From the NCBI GenBank assembly GCA_947650365.1, contig CANTAL010000137.1, positions 558,001 to 622,000 on the forward strand: DNA of 64,000 bases. Reading direction: 5' to 3'. Of this stretch, positions 38,131-52,408 are shown one piece after another; within the stretch, counting starts at the first letter, position 1; the number at the start of each line of letters is the position of its first letter. Both the position numbers and the translations under genes were made by a program. This DNA comes from Chamaelirium japonicum (taxonomy: Eukaryota; Streptophyta; Magnoliopsida; Liliales; Melanthiaceae). Under the pieces are notes generated by a model. The model was not told the origin of the DNA, made no database searches, and saw only the letters and a list, made by a program, of their open reading frames with translations.

Positions 38131-39620
38131 ATCCATTCTAATTCTTTCACACGATCCATTCTAATTCTTTCGTACGTTCCATTCTAATTCATTAGTACGA
38201 TCCATGCTAATTCATTCATTCGATCAATTCTAATTCATTAGCACGATCCATTCTAATTCATTCGCATGATCCATTCTAATTCATTCATAGGATCCATTCT
38301 AATTCATTCATACGATCTATTCTAATTCTTTCGCACGAATATATCCATTCTAATTCGTTCGTACGATCCATTCTAATTCCTTCGTACGATCCATTCTAAT
38401 TCATTCGTACAATCTATTCTATTTCATTCGTACGATCCATTCTTACTCATTCGTACAATCCATTCTAATTCATTCGTCCGATCCATTCTAATTCATTCGT
38501 ACGATCCATTCTAATTCATTCGCATGATTCATTCTAATTCATTCATAGGATCCATTCTAATTCATTCGTACGATCCTTTCTAATTCATTCGTACGATCCA
38601 TCCTAATTCATTCATACGATCTATTCTAATTCATTCATATAATCTATTCTAATTCTTTCACACGATCCATTCTAATTCATTCGTATGATCCATTCTAATT
38701 CATTCGTACGATCCATTCTATTCTAGTTCATTCGTACGATCCATTCTAATTTATTCGTACGATCCATTCTTATTAATTCTTACTCATTCGTATGATCCAT
38801 TCTAATTCATTCGGACGAATTTATCCATTCTAATTTATTCGTACGATCCATTCTAATTCATTCGTACGATCCATTCTAATTCATTCGTAAGATCCATTCT
38901 AATTCATTCGTACGATCCATTCTATTTCATTCGTACGATCTATTCTAATTCATTCGTACGATCCATTCTAATTCATTCATATGATCTATTCTAATTCATT
39001 CATTCGTACGATCCATTCTAATACATTCGTACGATTCATGCTAATTCATTCGCACGATCCATTCTAATTCATTCGTACGATCCATTCTTATTCATTCATA
39101 CGATCCATTCTAATTCTTTCACACGATCCATTCTAATTCATTCGTACGATCCATTCTAATTCATTCGTACGATCTATTCTAATTCAATCGTACGATCCAT
39201 TCTAATTCATTCGTACGATCCATTCTAATTCCTTCGTACGATCCATTCTAATTCATTCATACGATCTATTCTAATTCATTCGTACGATCCATTCTAATTC
39301 ATTCGTACGATCCATTTTAATTCATTCGTACAATCCATTCTTACTCATTCGTATGTTCCATTCTAATTCATTCGTACGATCCATTCTAATTCATTCGCAC
39401 GAATGTATCCATTCCATTCGTACGATCCATTCATACGATATATTCTAATTCATTCATACAATCCATTCTAATTCTTTCACATGATCCATTCTATTTCATT
39501 CGTACGATCCATTCTAATTCATTCGTACTATCCATTCTAATTCATTCGTACGATCCATTCTACGATCCATTCTAATTCATTCGTATATTCCATTGTAATT
39601 TATTAGCACGATCCATGCTA
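38131..39620 (-). repeat. Inverted block spanning the A/B boundary
   Basis: Several clipped units (TTCTATTCTAGTTC near 38718, TATTAATTCTTACTC near 38770) repeat in copy B near 45905 and 45958. It ends GCACGATCCATGCTAATG. Confidence 0.9.
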
Positions 39621-39916
39621 ATGAATTAGAATGGATCGTACGAATGAATTAGAATGGATCGTGTGAAAGAATTAGAATGGATTGTATGAATGAATTAGAA
39701 TGGATCGTATGAATGGATCGTACGAATGGAATGGATACATTCGTGCGAATGAATTAGAATGGATCGTACGAATGAATTAGAATGGATCATACGAATGAGT
39801 AAGAATGGATTTTACGAATGAATTAGAATGGATCGTACGAATGAATTAGAATGGATCGTACGAATAAATTAGAATGGATACATTCGTCCGAATGAATTAG
39901 AATGGATCATACGAAT
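39621..39916 (+). repeat. Short direct block of copy B
   Basis: Matches 32904-33176 but has a GGATTTTACG unit (near 39807), shared with copy C near 47027. Confidence 0.91.
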
Positions 39917-40597
39917 GCATTCTAATTCCTTCGTACGATCCATTCTAATTCCTTCGTACGATCCATTCTATTTCATTCGTATGATCCATTCTAATTCCTT
40001 CGTACGATCCATTCTAATTCCTTCGTATCCATTCTAATTCACTCATACGATCCATTCTAATCCATTCGTACGATCCATTCTAATTCTTTCGCATGAATGT
40101 AACCATTCTAATTCATTCATTTGATCCATTCTAATTCATTCGTACGATCCATTGTAATTCATTAATACAATCCATTTAGATTCATTCGCACAAATGTATC
40201 CATTCAAATTCATTCGTACGATACAGTCTAATTCATTCGCACGAATATATCCAATCTAATTCTTTCGTACGATGCATTCTAATTCATTCGTACGATCCAT
40301 TCTTATTCATTCGTACGATCCATTCTAATTCATTCGCACGAATGTATCCATTCTAATTCATTCGTACAATCCATTCTATTTCATTCGTATGATCCATTCT
40401 TACTCATTCGTATGATCCATTCTAATTCATTCGTATGATCCATTCTAATTCATTCGTACGATCCATTCTAATTCATTCATACGATCCATTCTAATTCATT
40501 CGCACGATCCATTCTAATTCATTCATACGATCCATTCTAATTCATTCCTACAATCCATTCTAATTCATTCGCCCGATCCATTCTAATTCATTCATAC

Positions 40598-40633
40598 GAT
40601 CCATTCTATTTGAATGGATCATGCGATCCATTC
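40598..40633. repeat. Compound hairpin, copy B first
   Basis: Same 36 bases as the other copies except TATTT for TATTC in the first loop. Confidence 0.9.
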
Positions 40634-40992
40634 GAATTCATTCGCACGATCCATTCTAATTCATTTATACGATCCATTCTAATTCATTCATACGATGCAT
40701 TCTAATTCTTTCACACGATCCATTGTAATTCATTCGTACGATCCATTCTAATTCATTAATATGATCCATTCTAATTCATTCGTACGATCCATTCTTACTC
40801 ATTCATATAATCCATTCTAATTCATTCGTATGATCCATTCTAATTTATTCGTACGATCCATTCTAATTCATTCGTACGATCAATTCTAATTCATTCGCAC
40901 GATCCATTCTAATTAATTCATACGATCCATTCTAATTCATTCCTACAATCCATTCTAATTCATTCGCCCGATCCATTCTAATTCATTCATAC

Positions 40993-41028
40993 GATCCATT
41001 CTATTCGAATGGATCATGCGATCCATTC
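40993..41028. repeat. Compound hairpin, copy B second
   Basis: Identical to the copy at 33881 and 395 bp downstream of the first copy in B. Confidence 0.9.
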
Positions 41029-41868
41029 GAATTCATTCGCACGATCCATTCTAATTCATTTATACGATCCATTCTAATTCATTCATACAATGCATTCTAA
41101 TTCTTTCACACGATCCATTCTAATTCGTTCGTACAATCCATTCTAATTCATTAATATGATCCATTCTAATTCATTCGTACGATCCATTCTAATTCATATG
41201 CACAAAGGTATCCATTCTAATCCATTCGTAGGATCCATTCTAATCCATTCGTACGATCCATTCTAATTCATTCGTACGATCCATTCTAATTCATTCGCTC
41301 GAATGTATCCATTCTAATCCATTCGTACGATCCATTCTAATCCATTCGTACGATCCATTCTAATTCATTCGCATGAATGTAACCATTCTAATTCATTCAT
41401 TTGATCCATTCTAATTCATTCATACGATCCATTCTAATTCATTCGCACAATCCATTCTAATTCATTCATAGGATCCATTCTAATTCATTCGTACAATCCA
41501 TTCTAATTCTTTCACACGATCCATTCTAATTCATTCGTACGATCCATTCTAATTCATTCATACAATCCATTCTAATTCATTCGTACGATCCATTCTAATT
41601 CACTCAGACGATCCATTCTAATACATTCATACGATCCATTCTAATTCATTTGCACGAATATATCCATTCTAATTCATTCGTACGATCCATTCTAATTCCT
41701 TCGTATGATCCATTCTAATTCATTCGTACGATCTATTCTAATTCATTCGTACGATCCATTCTAATTCATTCGTACGATCCATTCTAATTCCTTCGTACGA
41801 TCCATTCTAATTCATTCGTACGATCCATTCTAATTCATTCGTACAATCTATTCTAATTCATTCGTACG

Positions 41869-42279
41869 AATGGATACATTCGTATGAATGAATTAGAATG
41901 GATCGTACGAATGAGTAAGAATGGATCGTACGAATGAAATAGAATGGATTGCACGAATGAATTAGAATGGATCGTACGAATGAATTAGAATGGATCGTGT
42001 GAAAGAATTAGAATGGATTGTATGAATGAATTAGAATGGATCGTACGAAGGAATTAGAATGGATCGTGCGAATGAATTAGAATGGATCGTACGAATGAAT
42101 TAGAATAGATCGTACGAATGAATTAGAATGGATCGTACGAATGAATTAGAATGGATCGTGTGAAAGAATTAGAATGGATCGTACGAATGAATTAGAATGG
42201 ATCGTGCGAATGAATTAGAATGGATCGTACGAATGAATTAGAATGGATCGTGCTAATGAATTAGAATTGATCGAACGAA
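41869..42279 (+). repeat. Direct block of copy B
   Basis: Equals 34757-35167 at offset 7,112 with few changes, for example GTACGAATGAGTAAG here. Confidence 0.92.
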
Positions 42280-43187
42280 TTCATTGTAATTCATTCAAAC
42301 AATCCATTCTAATTCTTTCACACGAACCATTCTAATTCATTCGTACGTTCCATTCTAATTCATTAGCACGATCCATGCTAATTCATTCTAATCCATTCTA
42401 ATTCATTTGTATCCATTCTAATCCATTCGCACGATCCATTCTAATTCATTCGTACGATCCATTCTAATTCATTAATATGATCCATTCTAATTCATTCGTA
42501 CGATCCATTCTAATTCATATGCACAAAGGTATCCATTCTAATCCATTCGTAGGATCCGTTCTAATCCATTCGTACGATCCATTCTAATTCATTCGTACGA
42601 TCCATTCTAATTCATTCGCTCGAATGTATCCATTCTAATCCATTCGTATGATCCATTCTAATCCATTCATACGATCCATTCTAATTCATTCGCATGAATG
42701 TAACCATTCTAATTCATTCATTTGATCCATTCTAATTCATTCGTACGATCCATTCTAATTCATTCGCACGATCCATTCTAATTCATTCATAGGATCCATT
42801 CTAATTCATTCGTACAATCCATTCTAACTCTTTCACACGATCCATTCTAATTCATTCGTATGATCCATTCTAATTCATTCATACAATCCATTCTAATTCA
42901 TTCGTACGATCCATTCTAATTCACTCATACGATCCATTCTAATACATTCATACGATCTATTCTAATTCATTTGCACGAATATATCCATTCTAATTCATTC
43001 GTACGATCCATTCTAATTCCTTCGTACGATCCATTCTAATTCATTTGTACGATCTATTCTAATTCATTCGTACGATCCATTCTAATTCATTCGTACGATC
43101 CATTCTAATTCCTTCGTACGATCCATTCTAATTCATTCGTACGATCCATTCTAATTCATTCGTACAATCTATTCTAATTCATTCGTA
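42280..43187 (-). repeat. Inverted block of copy B
   Basis: Equals 35168-36075 at offset 7,112. CATATGCACAAAGGTA lies at 42516-42531. Confidence 0.92.
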
Positions 43188-45243
43188 CGAATGGATACAT
43201 TCGTGTGAATGAATTAGAATGGATCGTACGAATGAGTAAGAATGGATCGTACGAATGAAATAGAATGGATTGCACGAATGAATTAGAATGGATCGTACAA
43301 ATGAATTAGAATGGATCGTGTGAGAGAATTAGAATGGATTGTATGAATGAATTAGAATGGATCATACGAATGAATTAGAATGGATCGTACGAACGAATTA
43401 GAATGGATCGTACGAATGAATTAGAATGGATAGTACGAATGAATTAGAATAGATCGTACGAATGAATTAGAATGGATCGTACGAAGGAATTAGAATGGAT
43501 CGTACGAATGAATTAGAATGGATCGTATGAATGAATTAGAATGGATACATTCGTGTGAATGAATTAGAATGGATCGTATGAATGAATTAGAATAGATTTT
43601 GTGAATGAATTAGAACTGATCGTACGAATGAATTAGAATGGATACATTCGTGCGAATGAATTAGAATGGATTGTATGAATGAATTAGAATGGATCCAATG
43701 AATGAATTAGAATGGATCGTACGAATGAATTAGAATGGATATATTCGTGCAAATGAATTAGAATGGATCGTATGAATGTATTAGAATGGATCGTATGAGT
43801 GAATTAGAATGGATCGTGCGAATGAATTAGAATGGATTGTATGAATGAATTAGAATGGATCGTACGAATGAATTAGAATGGATCATACGAATTAATTAGA
43901 ATGGATTATACGAATGAATTAGAATGGATCGTACAAATGAATTTGAATTAGAATGGATATATTCGTGCGAATGAATTAGAATGGATACATTCGTACGAAA
44001 GAATTAGAATAGATCGTATGAATGAATTAGAATGGATCCTATGAATGAATTAGAATGGATCGTGCGAATGAATTAGAATGGATCGTACGAATGAATTAGA
44101 ATGGATACATTCGTGCGAATGAATTAGAATGGATCGGACGAATGAATTAGAATGGATCGTACGAATGAATTAGAATGGATCAAATGAATGAATTAGAATG
44201 GTTACATTCATGCGAATGAATTAGAATGGATCGTATGAATGAATTAGAATGGATCGTACGAATGAAATAGAATGGATCGTACGAATGAACTAGAATGGAT
44301 ACATTCGTGCGAATGAATTAGAATGGATCGGACGAATGAATTAGAATGGATCGTACGAATGAATTAGAATAGATCGTACGAATGAATTAGAATAGCTCAT
44401 ACGAATGAATTAGAATGAATCGTATGAATGAATTAGAATGGTTACATTCGTGCGAATGAATTAGAATAGATCGTACGAATGAATTAGAATGGATCGTACG
44501 AATAAATTAGAATGGATCGTGAGAATGAATTAGAATGGATCGTACGAATGAATTAGAATGGATCCACCGAATGAGTTAGAATAGATCATACGAATGAATT
44601 AGAATGGATTGTACGAATGAATTAGAATGGAATGTGCGAATGAATTAGAATGGATCCTACGAATGAATTAGAATGGATCGTGTGAAAGAATTAGAATGGA
44701 TTGTATGAATGAATTAGAATGGATATATTCGTGCAAATGAATTAGAATGGATCGTATGAATGTATTAGAATGGATCGTATGAGTGAATTAGAATGGATCA
44801 TACGAATGAATTAGAATGGATTGTATGAATGAATTAGAATGGATTGTACGAATGAATTAGAATGGATCGTATGAATGAATTAGAATGGATCGTACGAATG
44901 AATTAGAATGGATCAAATGAATGAATTAGAATGGTTACATTCATCCGAATGAATTAGAATGGTTCGTACGAATGGATTAGAATGGATCGTACGAATAGAT
45001 TAGAATGGATCCGACGAATGGATTAGAATGGATACCTTTGTGCATATGAATTAGAATGGATCGTACGAATGAATTAGAATGGATCATATGAATGAATTAG
45101 AATAGATCGTGTGAAAAAATTAGAATGGATTGTATGAATGAATTAGAATAGATCGTATGAATGAATCAGAATGGATCGTACGAATGAATTAGAATGGATC
45201 GTACGAATGAATTAGAATGGATCGTACGAAAGAATTAGAATGA
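43188..45243 (+). repeat. Direct block of copy B
   Basis: Equals 36076-38130. The insertion near 43940 reads GAATTTGAATTAGAATGG instead of the copy A form. Confidence 0.92.
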
Positions 45244-46840
45244 ATCCATTCTAATTCTTTCACACGATCCATTCTAATTCTTTCGTACGTTCCATTCTAA
45301 TTCATTAGTACGATCCATGCTAATTCATTCGTTCGATCAATTCTAATTCATTAGCACGATCCATTCTAATTCATTCACATGATCCATTCTAATTCATTCA
45401 TAGGATCCATTCTAATTCTTTCATACGATCTATTCTAATTCTTTCGCACGAATATATCCATTCTAATTCGTTCGTACGATCCATTCTAATTCCTTCGTAC
45501 GATCCATTCTAATTCATTCGTACGATCTATTCTATTTCATTCGTACGATCCATTCTTACTCATTCGTACAATCCATTCTAATTCATTCGTCCGATCCATT
45601 CTAATTCATTCGCACGAATGTATCCATTCTAATTCATTCGTTCGATCAATTCTAATTCATTAGCACGATCCATTCTAATTCATTCGTACGATCCATTCTA
45701 ATTCATTCGCACGATTCATTCTAATTCATTCATAGGATCCATTCTAATTCATTCGTACGATCCTTTCTAATTCATTCGTACGATCCATTCTAATTCATTC
45801 ATACGATCTATTCTAATTCATTCATACAATCCATTCTAATTCTTTCACACGATCCATTCTAATTCATTCGTATGATCCATTCTAATTCATTCGTACGATC
45901 CATTCTATTCTAGTTCATTCGTACGATCCATGCTAATTTATTCGTACGATCCATTCTTATTAATTCTTACTCATTCGTATGATCCATTCTAATTCATTCG
46001 GACGAATTTATCCATTCTAATTTATTCGTACGATCCATTCTAATTCATTCGTACGATCCATTCTAATTCATTCGTAAGATCCATTCTAATTCATTCGTAC
46101 GATCCATTCTATTTCATTCGTACGATCTATTCTAATTCATTCGTACGATCCATTCTAATTCATTCATATGATCTATTCTAATTCATTCATTCGTACGATC
46201 CATTCTAATACATTCGTACGATTCATGCTAATTCATTCGCACGATCCATTCTAATTCATTCGTACGATCCATTCTTATTCATTCATACGATCCATTCTAA
46301 TTCTTTCACACGATCCATTCTAATTCATTCGTACGATCCATTCTAATTCATTCGTACGATCTATTCTAATTCAATCGTACGATCCATTCTAATTCATTCG
46401 TACGATCCATTCTAATTCCTTCGTACGATCCATTCTAATTCATTCATACGATCTATTCTAATTCATTCGTACGATCCATTCTAATTCATTCGTACGATCC
46501 ATTTTAATTCATTCGTACAATCCATTCTTACTCATTCGTATGATCCATTCTAATTCATTCGTACGATCCATTCTAATTCATTCGCACGAATGTATCCATT
46601 CCATTCGTACGATCCATTCATACGATATATTCTAATTCATTCATACAATCCATTCTAATTCTTTCACACGATCCATTCTATTTCATTCGTACGATCCATT
46701 CTAATTCATACGTACGATCCATTCTAATTCATTCGTACGATCCATTCTAATTCATTCTAATTCATTCGTACGATCCATTCTACGATCCATTCTAATTCAT
46801 TCGTATATTCCACTGTAATTTATTAGCACGATCCATGCTA
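45244..46840 (-). repeat. Inverted block spanning the B/C boundary
   Basis: Equals 38131-39620 with additional monomers near 45610-45690 (TTCGATCAATTC, AGCACGATCC) and near 46700-46760. Confidence 0.9.
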
Positions 46841-47641
46841 ATGAATTAGAATGGATCGTACGAATGAATTAGAATGGATCGTGTGAAAGAATTAGAATGG
46901 ATTGTATGAATGAATTAGAATGGATCGTATGAATGGATCGTACGAATGGAATGGATACATTCGTGCGAATGAATTAGAATGGATCGTACGAATGAATTAG
47001 AATGGATCATACGAATGAGTAAGAATGGATTTTACGAATGAATTAGAATGGATCGTACGAATGAATTAGAATGGATCGTACGAATAAATTAGAAAGGATA
47101 CATTCGTCCGAATGAATTAGAATGGATCATACGAATGCATTCTAATTCCTTCGTACGATCCATTCTAATTCCTTCGTAGGATCCATTCTATTTCATTCGT
47201 ATGATCCATTCTAATTCCTTCGTACGATCCATTCTAATTCCTTCGTATCCATTCTAATTCACTCATACGATCCATTCTAATCCATTCGTACGATCCATTC
47301 TAATTCTTTTGCATGAATGTAACCATTCTAATTCATTCATTTGATCCATTCTAATTCATTCGTACGATCCATTGTAATTCATTAATACAATCCATTTAGA
47401 TTCATTCGCACAAATGTATCCATTCAAATTCATTCGTACGATCCAGTCTAATTCATTCGCACGAATATATCCATTCTAATTCTTTCGTACGATGCATTCT
47501 AATTCATTCGTACGATCCATTCTAATTCATTCGTACGATCCATTCTAATTCATTCGCACGAATGTATCCATTCTAATTCATTCGTACAATCCATTCTATT
47601 TCATTCGTATGATCCATTCTTACTCATTCGTATGATCCATT
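46768..47641. repeat. Higher-order repeat copy C, truncated
   Basis: It matches the start of copy B at offset 7,220 (39548 to 46768; 40391 to 47611). Similarity breaks at about 47641, where TATGATCCATTC is followed by GTATAATTC instead of TAATTC. Beyond this point the array continues with differently ordered monomers, so this is the right edge of the tandem 7-kb series. Confidence 0.75.
46841..47136 (+). repeat. Short direct block of copy C
   Basis: Equals 39621-39916 with one visible change near 47093 (AGAAAGGATAC). Confidence 0.91.
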
Positions 47642-48680
47642 CGTATAATTCATTCATACGATCCATTCTAATCCATTCATACGATCCATTCTAATTCATT
47701 CATACAATCCATTCTAATTCTTTCGCACAAATGTATCCATTCTAATTCATTCGTATGATCCACCCTAATTCCTTCGTATGATCCATTCTAATTCATTCGC
47801 ACGAATGTATCCATTCTAATTCATTCGTACGATCCATTTGAATTCATTCATACGATCCATTCTAATTCCTAATACATTCTAATTCATTCGTATGATCAAT
47901 TCGAATTCATTCGTACGATGCATTCTAATTCATTCGTACGATCCATTTTATTTCATTCGAACGATCCATTCTTACTCATTCGTACTATCCATTCTAATTC
48001 ATTCGCACAAATGTATCCATTCTAATTCATTCGTACGATCCATTCTAATTCATTCGCATGATCCATTCTAATTCATTCATACGATCCATTCTAATTCATT
48101 CGTACGATCCATTCTTACACATTCGTACAATCCATTCTAATTCATTTGCACGAATGTATCCATTCTAATTCATTCGTACGATCCATTCGAATTTATTCAT
48201 ACGATCCATTCTAATTCATTCATACGATCCATTCTAATTCATTCGCACGAATGTATCCATTCTAATTCATTTGTACGATCCATTCTAATTCATTCGCACA
48301 ATCTATTCTAATTCATTCGTACGATCTATTCTAATTCATTCACACGATCCATTCTAATTCATTTGTATGATCCATTCTAATTCATTCATACAATCCATTC
48401 TAATTCTTTTGGACGAATGTATCCATTCTAATTCATTCGTACGATCCATTCTAATTCCTTCGTAAGATCCATTCTAATTCCTTTGTACGATCCATTCTAA
48501 TTCATTCCCATGAATGTATCCATTCTAATTCATACGTACGATCCATTCTAATTCATTCATACGATCCAATCTAATTCATTTATATGATCCATTCTAATTC
48601 ATTCGCACGAATGAATCCATTCTAATTCATTTGTACGATCCATTCTAATTCATTCGCACAATCCATTCTAATTCCTTCGT
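47137..48680 (-). repeat. Inverted block, copy C end and beyond
   Basis: Copy C ends at about 47641. The rest has units not seen in A or B, such as GATCCACCCTAATTCC (47758), which recurs near 49866. Confidence 0.9.
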
Positions 48681-49222
48681 ACGAATGAATTAGAATGGAT
48701 CGTATGAATCAATTAGAATGGATCGTGCGAATGAATTAGAATAAATTCGCACGAATGAGTAAGAATGGATCGTACGAATGAAATAGAATGGATCGTATGA
48801 ATGAATTAGAATGGATCGTGCGAATGAATTAGAATAGATCGTACGAATGAATTAGAATGGATCGTACGAATGAATTAGAATAGCTCGTACGAATGAATTA
48901 GAATAGATCGTGCGAACGAACTAGGGTGGATCGTACGAATGGATAAGAATAGATCGTGTGAATGAATTAGAATGGATCGTACGAATGACTTAGAATGGAT
49001 CGTCCGAAAGAATTAGAATGGATTGTATGATTGAATTAGAATGGATCGTATGAATGAATTAGAATGGATAGTGCGAATAAATTAGAATGGATCGTACGAA
49101 TGAACTAGAATGGATACATTCATGCGAATGATTTAGAATGGATCATACGAATGAGTAAGAATGGATCGTACGAATGAAATAGAATAGATACATTCGTGCG
49201 AATGAATTAGAATGGATCGTGC
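48681..49222 (+). repeat. Direct block
   Basis: Direct units with several private changes (GAACTAGGGTGG near 48918, GATTGAATTAG near 49029). It ends GGATCGTGCTAATTC. Confidence 0.91.
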
Positions 49223-50230
49223 TAATTCATTCATACGATCCATTATAATTCATTCGTAGGATCCATTCTAATTCATTCGCACAATCTATTATAATTCATT
49301 CGTACGATCCATTCTAATTCATTCGCACGATCCATTCTAATTCATTTGCACGATCATTTCTAATTCATTCATACAATCCATTCTAATTCTTTCGCATGAA
49401 TATATCCATTCTAATTCATTCGTACGATCCACCATAATTCCTTCACATGATCCATTCTAATTCATTCGTACGATCCATTCGAATTCATTAGCATGATCCA
49501 TTCTAATTCATTCATACGATCCATTCTAATTCATTCGTACGATCCATTCTAATTCATTCGCATGATCCATTCTAATTCATTCGCACAATCTATTCTAATT
49601 CATTCGCATGATCCATTCTAATTCATTCATATGATCCATTCTAATTCATCCATACAATCCATTCTAAATCATACGATCCCTTCTAATTCATTCACACGAT
49701 CCATTCTAATTCATTCATACGATCCATTCTAAATCATTCGTACGATCCACTCTAATTCATTCGCACAATCCATTCTAATTCATTCATACGATCCATTCTA
49801 ATTCATTCATACAATCCATTCTAATTCTTTCGCACGAATGTATCCATTCTAATTCATTCGTACGATCCACCCTAATTCCTTCGTATGATCCATTCTAATT
49901 CATTCGCATGAATGTATCCATTCTAATTCATTCGTACGATCCATTCGAATTCATTCATACGATCCATTCTAGTTCATTTATACGATCCATTCTAATTCAT
50001 TCGTATGATCCATTCTAATTCAATCGCACGAATGTATCCATTCTAATTCATTCGTACGAATCACCCTAATTCATTCGTATGATCCATTTTAATTCATTCG
50101 CATGATCCATTCTAATTCATTCGTACGATCAATTCTAATTCATTCGCACGATCCATTCTAATTCATTCATACGATCCATTCTAATTCATTCATACAATCC
50201 ATTCTAATTCTTTCGCACGAATGTATCGTA
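49223..50230 (-). repeat. Inverted block
   Basis: Many CGCATGATCC units and clipped ones (AAATCATACGATCCC near 49666). It ends GAATGTATCGTACG. Confidence 0.91.
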
Positions 50231-50717
50231 CGAATTAGAATGGATACATTCGTGCGAATGAATTAGAATGGATCGTACGAATGAGTAAGAATGGATCGTA
50301 CGAATGAAATAGAATGGATCGTACGAATGAATTAGAATGGATCGTGCTAATTAATTAGTATGGATCATACGAATGAATTAGAAAAGATTGTGCAAATGAA
50401 TTAGAATGGATCGTACGAATGCATTAGAATGCATACATTCGTGCAAATGAATTAGAATGGATCGTATGAATGAATTAGAATGGATCGTATGAATGAATTA
50501 GAATGGATCGTATGAACGAATTAGTATAGATCGTACGAATGAGTAAGAATGGATCGTACGAAGGAATTAGAATGGATCGTACGAATGAATTAGAATGGAT
50601 CGTATGAATGAATTAGAATGGATCGTGCGAATGAATTAGAATTGATCGTACGAATGAATTAGAATGGATCGTATGAATAAATTAGAATGGATCGTGCGAA
50701 TGAATTAGAATGGATAC
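50231..50717 (+). repeat. Direct block
   Basis: Opens with a shortened unit CGAATTAGAATGG and includes one GAGTAAG/GAAATAG cassette. It ends GGATACTCTAATTC. Confidence 0.91.
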
Positions 50718-52090
50718 TCTAATTCATTCATACGATCCATTCTAATTCATTCGCACGATCCATTCTAATTCATTCATACGATCCATTCTAATTCATTCGT
50801 ACGATCTAATTCATTCGTACGATCCATTCTAATTCATTTGCATGATTGTATCCATTCTAATTCATTCGTACGATCTATTCTAATTCATTCTTGCGATCCT
50901 TTCTAATTCATTCACATGAATGTATCCATTTTAATTCAATCGTACAATCCATTCTAATTCTTTCACACAATCCATTCTAATTCATTCGTACGATCCATTC
51001 CAATTCATTCATACGATCCATTCTAATTCATTCGCATGAATGTATCCATTCTAATTCATTCGTACGATCCATTCTAATTCATTCGTACAATCCATTCTAT
51101 TCATTCGTATGATCCATTCTAATTCATTCGTAAGAATGTACCCATTCTAATTGATTCGTATGAACCATTCTAATTTATTCGCACGATCCATTCTAATTCA
51201 TTCGTACGATCCATTCTAATTTATTCTCACAAATGTATCCATTGTAATTCATTCGTACGATCCATTCTAATTTATTCGCAGGAATCATTTTAATTCATTC
51301 ATACGATCCATTCAAATTCATTCGTGCGATCGATTCTAATTCACTTGAACGATCCATTCTAATTCATTCGCAAGAATGTATCCATTCTAAATCATTCGTA
51401 CGATCCCTTCTAATTTATTCACACGATCCATTCAAATTCATTCATACGATCCATTCTAATACATTCGTGCGATCCATTCTAATCCATTCATACGATCTAT
51501 TATAATTCATTCACGCGATCCATTCTAATTCATTCGCACGAATATATCCATTCTAATTCATTCCTACGATCCATTCTAACTCATTCGCACGATCAATTCT
51601 AATTCATTCGTACGATCCTTTCTAATTCATTCGTACGATCCATTCTAATTCATTTGCATGAATGTATCAATTCTAATTCATTCGTACGATCCATTCTAAT
51701 TTATTCGCACGATACATTCTAATCGTACGATCTATTCTAATTCATTCGTACGATCCATTCTAATTCTTTTGTACAACCCATTCTAATTTATTAAAATGAT
51801 CAATTCAAATTCATTCGCAAGAATGTATCCATTCTAATTCATTCGTCCGATCCATACTAATTCATTCGTACGATCCATTCTAATTCATTCGTACGATCCA
51901 TTCTAATTCATTCGCACGAATGTATCCATTCTAATTCATTCTTACAATCCATTCTAATTTATTCGCACGATCCGTTCTAATTCATTCGTACGATCCATTC
52001 TAATTCATTCGTACGATCCATTCTAATTCATTCGCACGAATGTATCCATTCTAATTCATTCATACGAATGTATCCATTCTAATTCATTCG
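50718..52090 (-). repeat. Inverted block with many 28-bp forms
   Basis: Inverted 28-bp forms with scattered changes (AAGAATGTACCC, AGGAATCATTTT) come at short intervals. Monomers look more diverged than in copies A-D. Confidence 0.9.
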
Positions 52091-52265
52091 TGCGAATGAA
52101 TTAGAATGGATACATTCGTGCAAATGAATTAGAATGGATACATTCGTCCGAATGAATTAGAATGGAACATACGAACGAATTAGAATGGATCGTACGAATG
52201 AATTAGAATGGATACATTCGTGCGAAGGAATTAGAATGGATCGTATGAATGAATTATAATGGAGT
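52091..52265 (+). repeat. Direct block dominated by 28-bp forms
   Basis: Four 28-bp forms among about seven units, two of them adjacent. It ends GGAGTACGAATG. Confidence 0.88.
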
Positions 52266-52408
52266 ACGAATGTATCCATTCTAATTCATTCGTACGATAT
52301 ATTCTAATTCATTCGTACGATCCATTCTAATTCATTAATATGATCCATTCTAATTCATTCGCACGATCTATTCTAGTTCATTCGTACGATCCATTCTAAT
52401 TCATTTGT
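52266..52408 (-). repeat. Short inverted block
   Basis: Six units, with AATATGATCC near 52337. Confidence 0.87.

Larger units (their letters stand above)
32831..39547. repeat. Higher-order repeat copy A (about 6.7 kb)
   Basis: Copy A begins at the landmark GTACGATCCATTCTACGATC and runs through + and - blocks in a fixed order to the same landmark at 39548. The offset to copy B is 6,717 bp at the start (32831 to 39548; compound hairpin 33881 to 40598). It becomes 7,112 bp further on (33881 to 40993; 34083 to 41195; 35404 to 42516), because copy B holds an extra 395 bp. Homology extends somewhat left of 32831, so the chosen start phase is arbitrary. Confidence 0.85.
39917..41868 (-). repeat. 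Inverted block of copy B with duplicated hairpin
   Basis: Longer than its copy A partner by 395 bp because the hairpin region is present twice (40598 and 40993). Confidence 0.91.
39548..46767. repeat. Higher-order repeat copy B (about 7.2 kb)
   Basis: Copy B has the same block order and junctions as copy A. It is about 503 bp longer: a 395-bp internal duplication around the compound hairpin (40598 and 40993) and a further insertion near 45.61-45.69 kb account for most of this. Private differences include CGATCCAT where copy A has CGATCGAT near 35343, and ATTAGAATGG where A has ATTACAATGG near 37131. The offset to copy C is 7,220 bp. Confidence 0.85.
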
